Under the pieces are notes generated by a model that did not search any database, was not told where the DNA came from, and was given only the letters and a program-made list of their open reading frames with translations. Both the position numbers and the translations under genes were made by a program. Shown here piece by piece: positions 1 through 6,642 of a stretch of 64,000 nucleotides of DNA. Origin of the DNA: CAKZSB01 sp964573105 (GTDB lineage Bacteria; Pseudomonadota; Gammaproteobacteria; Granulosicoccales; Granulosicoccaceae); assembly GCA_964573105.1 (NCBI GenBank), contig CAZNIS010000020.1:17773-81772 (forward strand), read 5' to 3'. Each line of letters starts with the position of its first letter. The stretch's first letter is position 1.

Positions 1-14
1 GTCAGTTCGTGCAT
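1..14 (-). CDS. 5' end of a leftward gene leaving the window
   Basis: On the minus strand an ATG at 14-12 opens a frame reading M-H-E-L before the window ends. A GGAG Shine-Dalgarno lies 7 bases upstream of it, and a TATAAT hexamer lies about 30 bases upstream. Only four codons are visible, so the product cannot be named. Its divergent neighbour is a GtrA-like protein, which often sits beside a glycosyltransferase, but that is only context. Confidence 0.5.
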
Positions 15-42
15 TCGATTCTCCAGTTGATCGGTTGGCGCG

Positions 43-48
43 ATTATA
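43..48 (-). promoter_or_regulatory. -10 box (TATAAT) of the leftward gene
   Basis: A perfect TATAAT on the minus strand, about 29 bases upstream of the ATG at 14. This leaves room for a short leader with the GGAG ribosome site. The -35 region would fall at the 5' end of the divergent GtrA-like gene and has no clear TTGACA match. Confidence 0.45.
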
Positions 49-58
49 GCGCGACGGC

Positions 59-556
59 ATGATCGACACTGTGCAGACTGACGATGCAAGCCAGACAAGC
101 CCTCAGATCATGACAGGTAAGGTGACAGTAAATACGGCGAGTGCCTGGCGGCTGGTCTGGTGTGCCGTGCGCGGACGATTTGGCGGATATGCGCTGGTCG
201 GGGCGGCGGGCACGCTGTTGCACTGGCTGTTGTATGCGGCACTGGTGATGGCGGCTGTTGCACCGGTGATCGCAACAACGGTTGGCGCCGTCGCCGGCGC
301 CTGCCTGAATTACTGGCTGAACCGGCGGCTGGTGTTTCGGACAAGGGATCAACCGTTGCGTCGGCTGGCTCGCTTTATGGCTGTGGCCGGTATCGGGATG
401 CTGATCAACGCGTTTGTCGTTGGCCTGTTGCACGGGATTAACGTATGGCTTGCGCAGTTGTGTGCGACGGCGCTGGTGCTGCTGTCCGGCTACTGGATGA
501 ACGCGCGGTGGACGTTTGGCGACAGTGCGTCGGCCAATGCCGAGCGGCAAATCTAG
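59..556 (+). CDS. GtrA-like family membrane protein
   Basis: This 165-residue protein has the GtrA/DPMS pattern: a short polar N-terminus (about 35 residues) followed by four hydrophobic helices, roughly 45-65, 70-90, 107-127 and 132-150. The family signatures are visible: an FGGYALVGAAGT start to helix 1, an N-Y-W-L-N-R motif after helix 2, and a closing Y-W-M-N-A-R-W-T-F. GtrA proteins are thought to help move or present polyprenyl-linked sugars at the inner membrane during cell-surface glycan modification. The ATG at 59 is the first start in frame. Substrate and glycan are unknown. The leftward gene at the window edge may be its partner. Confidence 0.85.
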   Translation: MIDTVQTDDASQTSPQIMTGKVTVNTASAWRLVWCAVRGRFGGYALVGAAGTLLHWLLYAALVMAAVAPVIATTVGAVAGACLNYWLNRRLVFRTRDQPLRRLARFMAVAGIGMLINAFVVGLLHGINVWLAQLCATALVLLSGYWMNARWTFGDSASANAERQI

Positions 557-740
557 ACTATTGGCATGCGCCGCATGTTCCATGACTTACCCTTGAGACT
601 CTTTTTCGCACGCGCAGCCAGCTGCCGGTTTTGCATCGTCGGCCGGGCAGTTACAATGGCGGGATAGTCGGCTGCGGAGATACACAACCGCATAGCCCGA
701 CGATCCGCCAACTGACAACGAGGGTGTAATGGAGTAAATA

Positions 741-1226
741 CTGGAGCGGCTGCTGTATCGGGCTCGCTGGTTGCTGGCGCCGATATATCTGGGGCTAAGC
801 CTCGCGCTGATCGCGCTGGGCATCAAGTTCTTTCAGGAAGTTATTCATCTGCTGGCTGTCATCGCCACGCTTAAAGAAGCGGACATGGTGCTGATCGTGT
901 TATCGCTGATCGATATGGCGATGGTCGGCGGGCTGATTGTGATGGTGATGATGTCAGGCTACGAGAACTTCGTATCGCAGCTCGATGTATCTGAAGATGA
1001 GGAGAAACTGAGCTGGCTCGGCAAGATGGACTCCGGTTCGCTCAAGGCCAAGATTGCCGCGAGCATTGTCGCGATATCGTCGATCCATTTGCTCAAGGTG
1101 TTTATGAACGCCGAGAACGTCAATAACGACAAAATACTCTGGTACGTCGTGTTGCACATCACGTTCGTCGCATCGGCTTTTGCGATGGGGTATCTGGATT
1201 TACTGGGTGCGCGACGACGCGATTGA
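741..1226 (+). CDS. UPF0114 (YqhA-like) membrane protein, probable CTG start
   Basis: An inner-membrane protein of about 161 residues matching UPF0114/YqhA. It has an N-terminal R-W-L-L-A-P-I-Y-L-G-L-S-L motif, hydrophobic helices near residues 10-35, 45-75, 105-125 and 130-150, and an ending G-Y-L-D-L-L-G. No ATG is available in frame near the family's usual N-terminus. The frame is open from just after a TAA at 735. A GGAG site at 731-734 stands 6 bases before CTG 741, and starting there gives the expected M-E-R-L-L opening. A TTG at 771 is an alternative but would cut into helix 1. The biochemical role of the family is not known. Confidence 0.8.
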   Translation: MERLLYRARWLLAPIYLGLSLALIALGIKFFQEVIHLLAVIATLKEADMVLIVLSLIDMAMVGGLIVMVMMSGYENFVSQLDVSEDEEKLSWLGKMDSGSLKAKIAASIVAISSIHLLKVFMNAENVNNDKILWYVVLHITFVASAFAMGYLDLLGARRRD

Positions 1227-1231
1227 AGTGG

Positions 1232-1268
1232 GTCGGGCCGCAGCATCGCGGCGCGCCCGACGTTTAAT
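1232..1268 (+). terminator. Candidate rho-independent terminator after the UPF0114 gene
   Basis: Arms GTCGGGC (1232-1238) and GCCCGAC (1255-1261) pair perfectly. The loop can pair further through CGC/GCG, and GTTTAATT follows. It begins 5 bases after the TGA stop. The T-tract is short, so efficiency is uncertain. Confidence 0.5.
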
Positions 1269-1292
1269 TCAATGCGTGCTCTACTGATACCA

Positions 1293-1399
1293 CCCCCTCG
1301 CGCCACTGTTGGGCACGCGGTCTTGACGTGGGTGAAAGTTTGAACATTGTGCTGGCATTGGATAAAGGTCAACCCACTCGCTGGCTTTGCCCTACCTAC
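1293..1399 (+). repeat. Dispersed ~105-bp intergenic repeat, copy 1
   Basis: This copy shares the family blocks: GTTGGGCACGCGGTCTTGACG (positions 1309-1329), a GGTGAAAG segment, a GGCATTGGAT segment and the end block CGCTGGCTTTGCCCTACCTAC. The outer GTTGGGCA and TGCCCTAC form imperfect inverted ends. It stops 3 bases short of the TAG stop of the leftward ureohydrolase gene. Confidence 0.85.
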
Positions 1400-1402
1400 G
1401 GG

Positions 1403-2344
1403 CTACCTGCGGTCCGGCAGCACGCAAAGCATTTCGTATAGCAGGTTGGCGCCGGTCAGGGCGGTGTTGCCGGTGGTGTCGTAGGGTGGTGAGACTTCTA
1501 CCAGGTCGCAGCCGACGAGGTTAAGACCCTGTGCGCCGCGAATGATTTCCAGCCCCTGCCAGATCGTCAGGCCGCCGATCTCGACGGTGCCGGTGCCGGG
1601 TGCGAAGGCGGGGTCGAGGCTGTCGATGTCGTAGCTCAGATAACAGGGTGCATCGCCAATGGTGGCGCGAACTTTTTCCATCAACGGCGTCAGTGACTGG
1701 TGCCAGCACTCCTCGGCCGGTACGACGGTAAACCCTTGATCGCGAGACCAGTCGAAATCTTCCGGTGAATAACCGGTGCCGCGCAGGCCAATCTGAAAGA
1801 CTTTGTCGTTGAGCAGCAGGCCATCGTCAACAGCGCGCCGAAACGGCGTGCCGTGGGCAATCTTTTCGCCAAACATTTCATCGTTAATATCGGCGTGTGC
1901 GTCGACGTGAATCAATGCGACCGGGCCATGTTTTTCTTTCATGGCGCGCAGGATCGGGTAGGTGAGGGTGTGATCGCCGCCGAGTGTCAGTGGTATGCAA
2001 TTGTGTTTGAGGATCTCACCGTAGGAGGCGGTGATGATATCGATGGTCTTTTTCAGATCGAACGTGTTGATCGGCACGTCGCCGATGTCGGCCACCTGCA
2101 GGCGATCAAACGGAGCGGCGCCGGTGGCCATGTTATAGGGCCGCAGCATGCAGGACTCGGCGCGTATCTGGCGCGGGCCGTGGCGTGTGCCGGATCGATT
2201 GGAAGTGCCGATGTCGATCGGCACACCGACAAAGCAGGCATCCAGCCCGGCCGCATCTGGCTGGGTGGGCAGGCGCATCATGGTGGCGGGGCCGGCAAAA
2301 CGGGCCATATCGTTACCGCCCAAAGGCTGGTTGAAATTGCTCAT
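1403..2344 (-). CDS. Ureohydrolase, guanidinobutyrase/agmatinase type
   Basis: A 313-residue arginase-superfamily enzyme that removes urea from a guanidino compound using a binuclear Mn centre. Metal motifs are complete: GGDH (122-125), HVDAHAD (146-152), HGTPF (164-168) and Y-D-I-D-S-L-D-P (228-235). The N-terminal R-F-A-G-P-A-T-M-M-R-L-P segment is typical of the guanidinobutyrase/guanidinopropionase branch as well as of bacterial agmatinases. A strong AGGAGGAG site precedes the ATG. It lies 70 bases downstream of an AruH-like transaminase in the same direction. In the arginine transaminase pathway 4-guanidinobutyrate is cleaved to GABA and urea, so GbuA is my preferred role. Agmatinase (SpeB) remains possible. 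Confidence 0.88.
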   Translation of the reverse strand: MSNFNQPLGGNDMARFAGPATMMRLPTQPDAAGLDACFVGVPIDIGTSNRSGTRHGPRQIRAESCMLRPYNMATGAAPFDRLQVADIGDVPINTFDLKKTIDIITASYGEILKHNCIPLTLGGDHTLTYPILRAMKEKHGPVALIHVDAHADINDEMFGEKIAHGTPFRRAVDDGLLLNDKVFQIGLRGTGYSPEDFDWSRDQGFTVVPAEECWHQSLTPLMEKVRATIGDAPCYLSYDIDSLDPAFAPGTGTVEIGGLTIWQGLEIIRGAQGLNLVGCDLVEVSPPYDTTGNTALTGANLLYEMLCVLPDRR

Positions 2345-2414
2345 GTCGTGCTCCTCCTGAAATGCTGCCTGTACGATCGGTGCTTGCGTGTGTGGAATGG
2401 GCTTTTATTGTGGC

Positions 2415-3584
2415 TCAGCGTTTGGCGAGAAACTCGACAATCCGCCGACAGCCCTCGCGCAGTTCCTGCTCGCTCAGTGTAAATGAAATTCGCACCCAGC
2501 CATCGGCGCTGTGGCCAAACGCGCGACCATCCAGTACCGATACCATTTGTTCGGCCCACAGGGCGCGACTGAATTCGTCGCTGGTCATACCGTAGGCGCG
2601 CACGTCGGCCATCACGTACATGCCGGCCTGCGGCTTTAGTACGTTCAGCCGATCAGCGGCGGCCAGTGCGTCGCAGACCAGTTCGCGGCGGGCGAGGTAG
2701 ATGTCGCGCATCGCGGCCGATGCCTCGCGCTGTTCGGTCAGTGCGGTAATCGCGGCTTCCTGGATAAAACCCGCCAGCCCGTACAACATGCACAGGCTGA
2801 GGTTGTTGAAGTGGGGTTCGAGTAGCGATGGCGAAATCGCCCAGCCAACGCGCCAGCCTGTCATCGCATGAGATTTGGACAGACTGTTGATGGTGATGGT
2901 GCGCTCGGCCATGCCGGGCAGTGCGGCGATTGAATGATGCTCACCCTCGAAGATCAGATCGGTGTAGACCTCGTCGGCAATCACCCAAAGATCGTGCGCA
3001 ATGGCGAGGTCTGCAATTGCCTGCAGTTCGTCGGCGGTCATGACCACGCCGGTCGGGTTGTTGGGTGTGGTGACTACGATGGCCCGTGTTGCGGGCGTGA
3101 TAGCGGTGGCAATCAGTGCTGCCTGTGGTCTGAAGTCCTGCTCAGCCGGCTGGGCGACGCGGATCAGGGTGGCACCGCCGATGCCAAGCGTCGCCTCGTA
3201 GCTGATGTACATGGGTTCGAGTGCGATGACTTCGTCCCCTTTTTCAAGCAGGCACAGGCTGGCGGCAAACAGCGCGTTTTGCGTGCCGCCAAAAACGTGC
3301 ACCTGAGACGGGTCGCATGCAAGGCCGCAGCGGGCGCTAAAGTCACGGGCGATCGCCTCGCGAAGTGGCTGTTTGCCGGCGATGGCGCTGTAGTGTGTAT
3401 CCCCGCGCTGCAACGCGGACACGGCACTGTCGATGATCGGCTGCGGGGTGGCGAAGTCCGGATCGCCGACGCTCAACACAATCGCATCTTCGCCGCGATC
3501 GCGTGCTTGCCTGCCCAGATAGTGAATCTCCCAGGCCTCGGCGCCCTCGCCGCTGATTCGGTCAACTAGATTTGCAAGTTTCAT
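2415..3584 (-). CDS. aruH: Class I aminotransferase, likely arginine:pyruvate transaminase (AruH-like)
   Basis: A 389-residue fold-type I PLP enzyme. Visible are N-N-P-T-G (175-179), D204 and Y207 in A-D-E-V-Y, the PLP lysine K237 in S-L-S-K-S-H-A-M-T-G-W-R, and a late R-I-S-F motif. The opening G-E-G-A-E-A-W-E-I-H-Y, the block L-S-V-G-D-P-D-F and the stretch N-L-S-L-C-M-L-Y-G closely match Pseudomonas AruH as I remember it. AruH converts L-arginine and pyruvate to 2-ketoarginine and alanine. The ATG at 3584 is chosen because the longer frame adds a non-family leader. The downstream ureohydrolase fits the last step of the same route. Aspartate or another aminotransferase specificity cannot be excluded. 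Confidence 0.8.
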   Translation of the reverse strand: MKLANLVDRISGEGAEAWEIHYLGRQARDRGEDAIVLSVGDPDFATPQPIIDSAVSALQRGDTHYSAIAGKQPLREAIARDFSARCGLACDPSQVHVFGGTQNALFAASLCLLEKGDEVIALEPMYISYEATLGIGGATLIRVAQPAEQDFRPQAALIATAITPATRAIVVTTPNNPTGVVMTADELQAIADLAIAHDLWVIADEVYTDLIFEGEHHSIAALPGMAERTITINSLSKSHAMTGWRVGWAISPSLLEPHFNNLSLCMLYGLAGFIQEAAITALTEQREASAAMRDIYLARRELVCDALAAADRLNVLKPQAGMYVMADVRAYGMTSDEFSRALWAEQMVSVLDGRAFGHSADGWVRISFTLSEQELREGCRRIVEFLAKR

Positions 3585-3701
3585 GGTGCGGGATTGTATC
3601 GGGCGGGTGGGGTGCACGACAGGCGTAAAGCCGACATCGGCTTGAAAACCTGTCAGCTAGAGCTGGCCCTCGGTGCTGTTTGCCAGCGCAGAGGCGCTGC
3701 G

Positions 3702-4367
3702 TCAGTTCCCGCGGCCTCCGCCCCCGCCGTTTCCACCATTGCCGCCACCTGGTCCGCCATTACCGCCACCGCCCGGTCCACCATTACCACCATTGCCGCG
3801 GTCGTTGCCATTGCGGTCGTTGTTGCCTCGATCACCGCCACCTCGATTGTTATCGTTCTGGCGTCGATCGCTAGAATCGCCGCCGCCGCGATGGCGGCGA
3901 TCGCTGTCGTCGTTGTCGTTGCGCGACTGGCGGTTGTCGCTTCGCTGTCTTTGCTGACGCTGCTTGTTCCACTGCTCGCGAATGGTCTGGCGCTGTTTGG
4001 CAGGCAGGGACTGAAATTGCTGGTAGCGTTGTTTCAGGTGTTGCTGGCGCTCGGGTGATAGCTCGGAGAAGCGTCGGTACTGCTCGCGAATGACCTGGCG
4101 CTGTTCGAGCGGTAGCTGCTGCCAGGTGTTGTACTTGCGGCGCGCGCGTTCAAGCTCAGTCTGCGACATCGACAGCCATTGCCGCGCGCCCTTGACCAGG
4201 GCCGATCGGCGCGCGTCGGGCATGGATTGCCAGTCTTCCCGCGCGGCTTCCAGCAATTGCTGCTCCTGTTCGTTCAGAGCATCCCAGGGCAGGCTCTCTG
4301 CGAACAGCGGGCCCGCGAAGACGACGAGCCAGCACAGCAGCCAGTGCCTGACGGTTCGCGATTTCAC
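3702..4367 (-). CDS. Exported DUF3106 protein with Gly/Asn-rich tail
   Basis: A 221-residue protein with a signal peptide (about residues 1-23, ending F-A-E). Residues about 24-140 form a helical DUF3106 region full of Leu-P/S-x-x-x-R-Q motifs, for example L-P-L-E-Q-R, L-S-P-E-R-Q and L-P-A-K-Q-R. From about 145 the tail becomes Asp/Asn/Arg-rich, then almost pure Gly/Asn, and is likely disordered. It is the last gene of a leftward cluster beginning with a sigma factor, an arrangement seen widely with DUF3106. The function is unknown; a periplasmic stress or extracytoplasmic sensing role is only suggested by the neighbours. Confidence 0.8.
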   Translation of the reverse strand: MKSRTVRHWLLCWLVVFAGPLFAESLPWDALNEQEQQLLEAAREDWQSMPDARRSALVKGARQWLSMSQTELERARRKYNTWQQLPLEQRQVIREQYRRFSELSPERQQHLKQRYQQFQSLPAKQRQTIREQWNKQRQQRQRSDNRQSRNDNDDSDRRHRGGGDSSDRRQNDNNRGGGDRGNNDRNGNDRGNGGNGGPGGGGNGGPGGGNGGNGGGGGRGN

Positions 4368-4403
4368 AGATAGGCCTTTGAGGCTATGGGTGCCAGCGGT
4401 TGG

Positions 4404-4634
4404 CTAGTCTTGTTCACTGGGTGTTCCGGTGCGATCGTCTTGTGGTTCGGTGCCGCTGTTATTGGCGGCAGGTGGTGTCTCGTCGAGCGTAATGCCCAGT
4501 TGGTCGAGTTCGGATGACATGCCGAGAAACTCCAAAAAGGCGAGGTTGGGCGCGCTGGTATCATTGGCTTTTGCACTCGCGGTTGTGATCAACAAAGCCA
4601 GTGCCAGTCGGCAGGTTGACGTGCGCAGGTGCAC
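4404..4634 (-). CDS. Small exported protein of the sigma-factor cluster
   Basis: A protein of about 76 residues. From the GTG at 4634 it starts with a short signal peptide (L-A-L-A-L-L-I-T-T-A-S-A-K-A), then a conserved-looking N-L-A-F-L-E-F-L-G motif, then an acidic polar tail. The F-L-E-F-L-G motif recurs in small proteins encoded between DUF3619 and DUF3106 genes. The start is uncertain: TTG 4670 would add 12 residues, and the frame is open into the upstream gene. No strong ribosome site is visible, so translation may depend on coupling. The function is unknown. Confidence 0.6.
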   Translation of the reverse strand: MHLRTSTCRLALALLITTASAKANDTSAPNLAFLEFLGMSSELDQLGITLDETPPAANNSGTEPQDDRTGTPSEQD

Positions 4635-4716
4635 GCCTGCCAGTCGAATTTGATTCTGGCCCCATTTCAATAAACCCGTGTATTGGTCGATTGCCGCTTG
4701 TGCGCTCAGTAGAATT

Positions 4717-5109
4717 TCATCCCTGTAGTTCTCTACCCAGTTCGGGATAGCTGTCGTCCATCCACTCAAGCAATTCCAGCGATTGGTAAAAATCCAGCTC
4801 TTCACCACTGGAGAGTATCGGTAAGTCCTGTGAGGCCATTAATGGTGCCGGAGCGGGTGCTGATGGCTGCTCTGGTAAGTTGAGTACCACCAGTGCGCAC
4901 ACGGCCATCGTCGCAAGCGGTACCGCCAGGCGCAGGTTAAACCAGCGAAACCGGCTCTCGGTTTCCACTGCGCGGGCGCGCGCCGCTGACAGGCGCGAGC
5001 GAGTGACGTAGTCGATTTGCTGCTCGCGGGTATTGAGTGCGGCCAGGGTGTCCTGCAGCCAGGCCTCGTCTGGCTGTTTGTCGCCATCGTGGTTTGAGGT
5101 GTGCGTCAT
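4717..5109 (-). CDS. DUF3619-like single-pass membrane protein (possible anti-sigma partner)
   Basis: A 130-residue protein with a polar N-terminal half (about 1-60), one membrane helix near residues 63-82 and a C-terminal segment with D-F-Y-Q-S-L-E-L-L-E-W-M-D. This is the DUF3619 pattern. Its ATG overlaps the sigma factor stop codon as ATGA (5106-5109), which indicates translational coupling. The position directly after a sigma factor and the cytoplasm-membrane-periplasm layout suggest an anti-sigma role. No zinc-type anti-sigma motif (HxxxCxxC) is present, so this is inference. Confidence 0.72.
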   Translation of the reverse strand: MTHTSNHDGDKQPDEAWLQDTLAALNTREQQIDYVTRSRLSAARARAVETESRFRWFNLRLAVPLATMAVCALVVLNLPEQPSAPAPAPLMASQDLPILSSGEELDFYQSLELLEWMDDSYPELGRELQG

Positions 5110-5774
5110 GACGGTGATTCCAGCTGCTGGCGCATGGCCTTCATGGCGCGCGACAAATGCGTTTTGACCGACCCTTCCGAACACTGCATGGCGGTGGCGG
5201 TTTCACGCACGTCGAGCCCCTCCCACATGCGCAACATGAAAGCCTGTTGCTGACGAGCAGGCAGTTGCTGCAGCGCCTGCTCTATGTGTTGCATAGTCTG
5301 ATCGTCCTCGGCAGCACCTGCCGTACTGGTGGCTGGATCAGGGGCTTCGTTGGCCGCATCGTGCTCGGTGAGTTCATCGCTATCACTGGACCAGAAATGA
5401 AAACGCGAGCGTGTGCTGCGCTTGCGGTGACAGTCGGTTATCTTGTTGTTCAGTATACGGTAGAACAGCGGGCGCCACTGATTCTCCGGCTTGTCGGCGT
5501 AGCGTGTGACCAGGCTAATCATCGCATCCTGCACGATATCCAGTGCGTCTTCGCGATTGCGTGTAGCGATATTGGCCATAGTGAAAGCACGTCCTTCCAC
5601 GTCTGCCAGAAACTGGTTCAGCAGCGCCTTGCGTTGTGCCTTGTCGTCGCTGCTATTCAATGACAGCATCTTGCACGCGGCGGTGGTTAGGTCGTCGACA
5701 CCAGATAGACTGGCTGCGCCGTCGAGGCCGGTGGAGCACTGGTCGGGTGTCCGGGTGTTGAATATTTTGAGCAT
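5106..5774 (-). CDS. ECF-type RNA polymerase sigma factor
   Basis: About 222 residues from the ATG at 5774. The sigma-2 region (about 55-115) contains F-T-M-A-N-I-A-T-R-N-R-E-D-A-L-D-I-V-Q-D-A-M and W-R-P-L-F-Y-R-I-L-N-N-K. An acidic linker follows. The sigma-4 region (about 160-215) has L-P-A-R-Q-Q-Q-A-F and a helix-turn-helix ending G-S-V-K-T-H-L-S-R-A. It should direct polymerase to a stress or envelope regulon, probably including its own cluster. A later ATG at 5669 would give a protein starting closer to sigma-2 and is a real alternative. The next gene is translationally coupled through ATGA. Confidence 0.85.
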   Translation of the reverse strand: MLKIFNTRTPDQCSTGLDGAASLSGVDDLTTAACKMLSLNSSDDKAQRKALLNQFLADVEGRAFTMANIATRNREDALDIVQDAMISLVTRYADKPENQWRPLFYRILNNKITDCHRKRSTRSRFHFWSSDSDELTEHDAANEAPDPATSTAGAAEDDQTMQHIEQALQQLPARQQQAFMLRMWEGLDVRETATAMQCSEGSVKTHLSRAMKAMRQQLESPS

Positions 5775-5878
5775 AGAAGATTCCAACACGGCGTGCTTGT
5801 CGAAAATGTGCAATTTTGCGGGCGTGCAATCAGCGGCAGGGCGGAGCGTCTGACGACGCCATCGCCAGTATGATGGGG

Positions 5879-6337
5879 TTAGTGCTTGCCGCGTCTGCCT
5901 TTGCCACCCCGTCCGTCGCGTCCACCACGTTCGCCGCGTCCGGGCCGGGCAGCGTCCAGGCCCTCTTGTTCGGCCTCACTGATTACGCCGTCGTTGTCGA
6001 GATCAAACTGCGCGGCGATCGCACGCTGGCGCGCTTGGCGGGCGGCGGCACGCTCGTCGTCTGATAGCTGGCCATCGCTGTCAGCATCGAATTCGCTCAG
6101 TACTGCCTCGCGACGCGCCTGGCGAGCTGCAGCGCGTTCCTCGCGCGAGAGCGTGCCATCCTGATCGGCGTCGAATTGGGCGGTGCGTGCGTCGCGGAAC
6201 GCTTTTCTTGCTGCCCGGACCTCCTCGACCGAGATCACACCATCGCCGTTAGTGTCGGTGAAAACCGGGACCGTCTGCGCAGATGCGCCGGCAGACAACA
6301 AGGTGGCCAGGATGATGATTGGGGTAGTGTGCCGCAT
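5879..6337 (-). CDS. Exported EF-hand calcium-binding protein
   Basis: A 152-residue protein starting at ATG 6337, which has an AGGA ribosome site. A signal peptide (1-20, ending A-S-A-Q) precedes four canonical EF-hand loops at 28-39, 56-67, 84-95 and 112-123, each of the D-x-N/D-x-D-G-x-I/L-S-x-x-E form. The tail (from 128) is Gly/Arg-rich and basic. It likely binds Ca2+ in the periplasm or outside the cell. It lies 105 bases upstream of the sigma-factor gene in the same direction and may be transcribed with it. Target and role are unknown. Confidence 0.85.
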   Translation of the reverse strand: MRHTTPIIILATLLSAGASAQTVPVFTDTNGDGVISVEEVRAARKAFRDARTAQFDADQDGTLSREERAAARQARREAVLSEFDADSDGQLSDDERAAARQARQRAIAAQFDLDNDGVISEAEQEGLDAARPGRGERGGRDGRGGKGRRGKH

Positions 6338-6536
6338 GGGGAAGAATCCTCGTTCGTGATGATCCTTAAACGCAGCGCTGGCAATATGGTTGACCAGGTG
6401 GGAGAAATTATGTGCTTGAGGGCCGCTTTGCTGAATGAGCGCGCGGTGTGGGGGAACACATTGAACACCACGCCGAGTAATGCTCGGCGGGCGGAGGCGG
6501 GTTGCGCGGTGCAGCGTGCCTGACGTAGGGATGCAT

Positions 6537-6642
6537 TCCCTTACGACATTGTTGTGCACGCGATCTTGAGGTTGATGAATACCTGGTTGTTTTACTGGCT
6601 TTGAAAGGGTGCTAGCTTTTGTGCTGGCTTTGCCCTGCCTAC
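6537..6642 (+). repeat. Dispersed ~105-bp intergenic repeat, copy 2
   Basis: A more diverged copy. It has CCTTACGACATTGTTGTGCACG near its left end and GTGCTGGCTTTGCCCTGCCTAC (6621-6642) at its right end. The CTA at 6639-6641 is the TAG stop of the leftward ThDP-enzyme gene, so the repeat overlaps the coding end. It fills much of the otherwise empty space at 6338-6638, where I see no gene. Confidence 0.75.

Noticed and set aside
3594..4058. A rightward frame of Ala/Val/Ile repeats opposite the DUF3106 gene
   Set aside because: It is the complement of the Gly/Asn-rich repeat codons; there is no ribosome site or conserved pattern.
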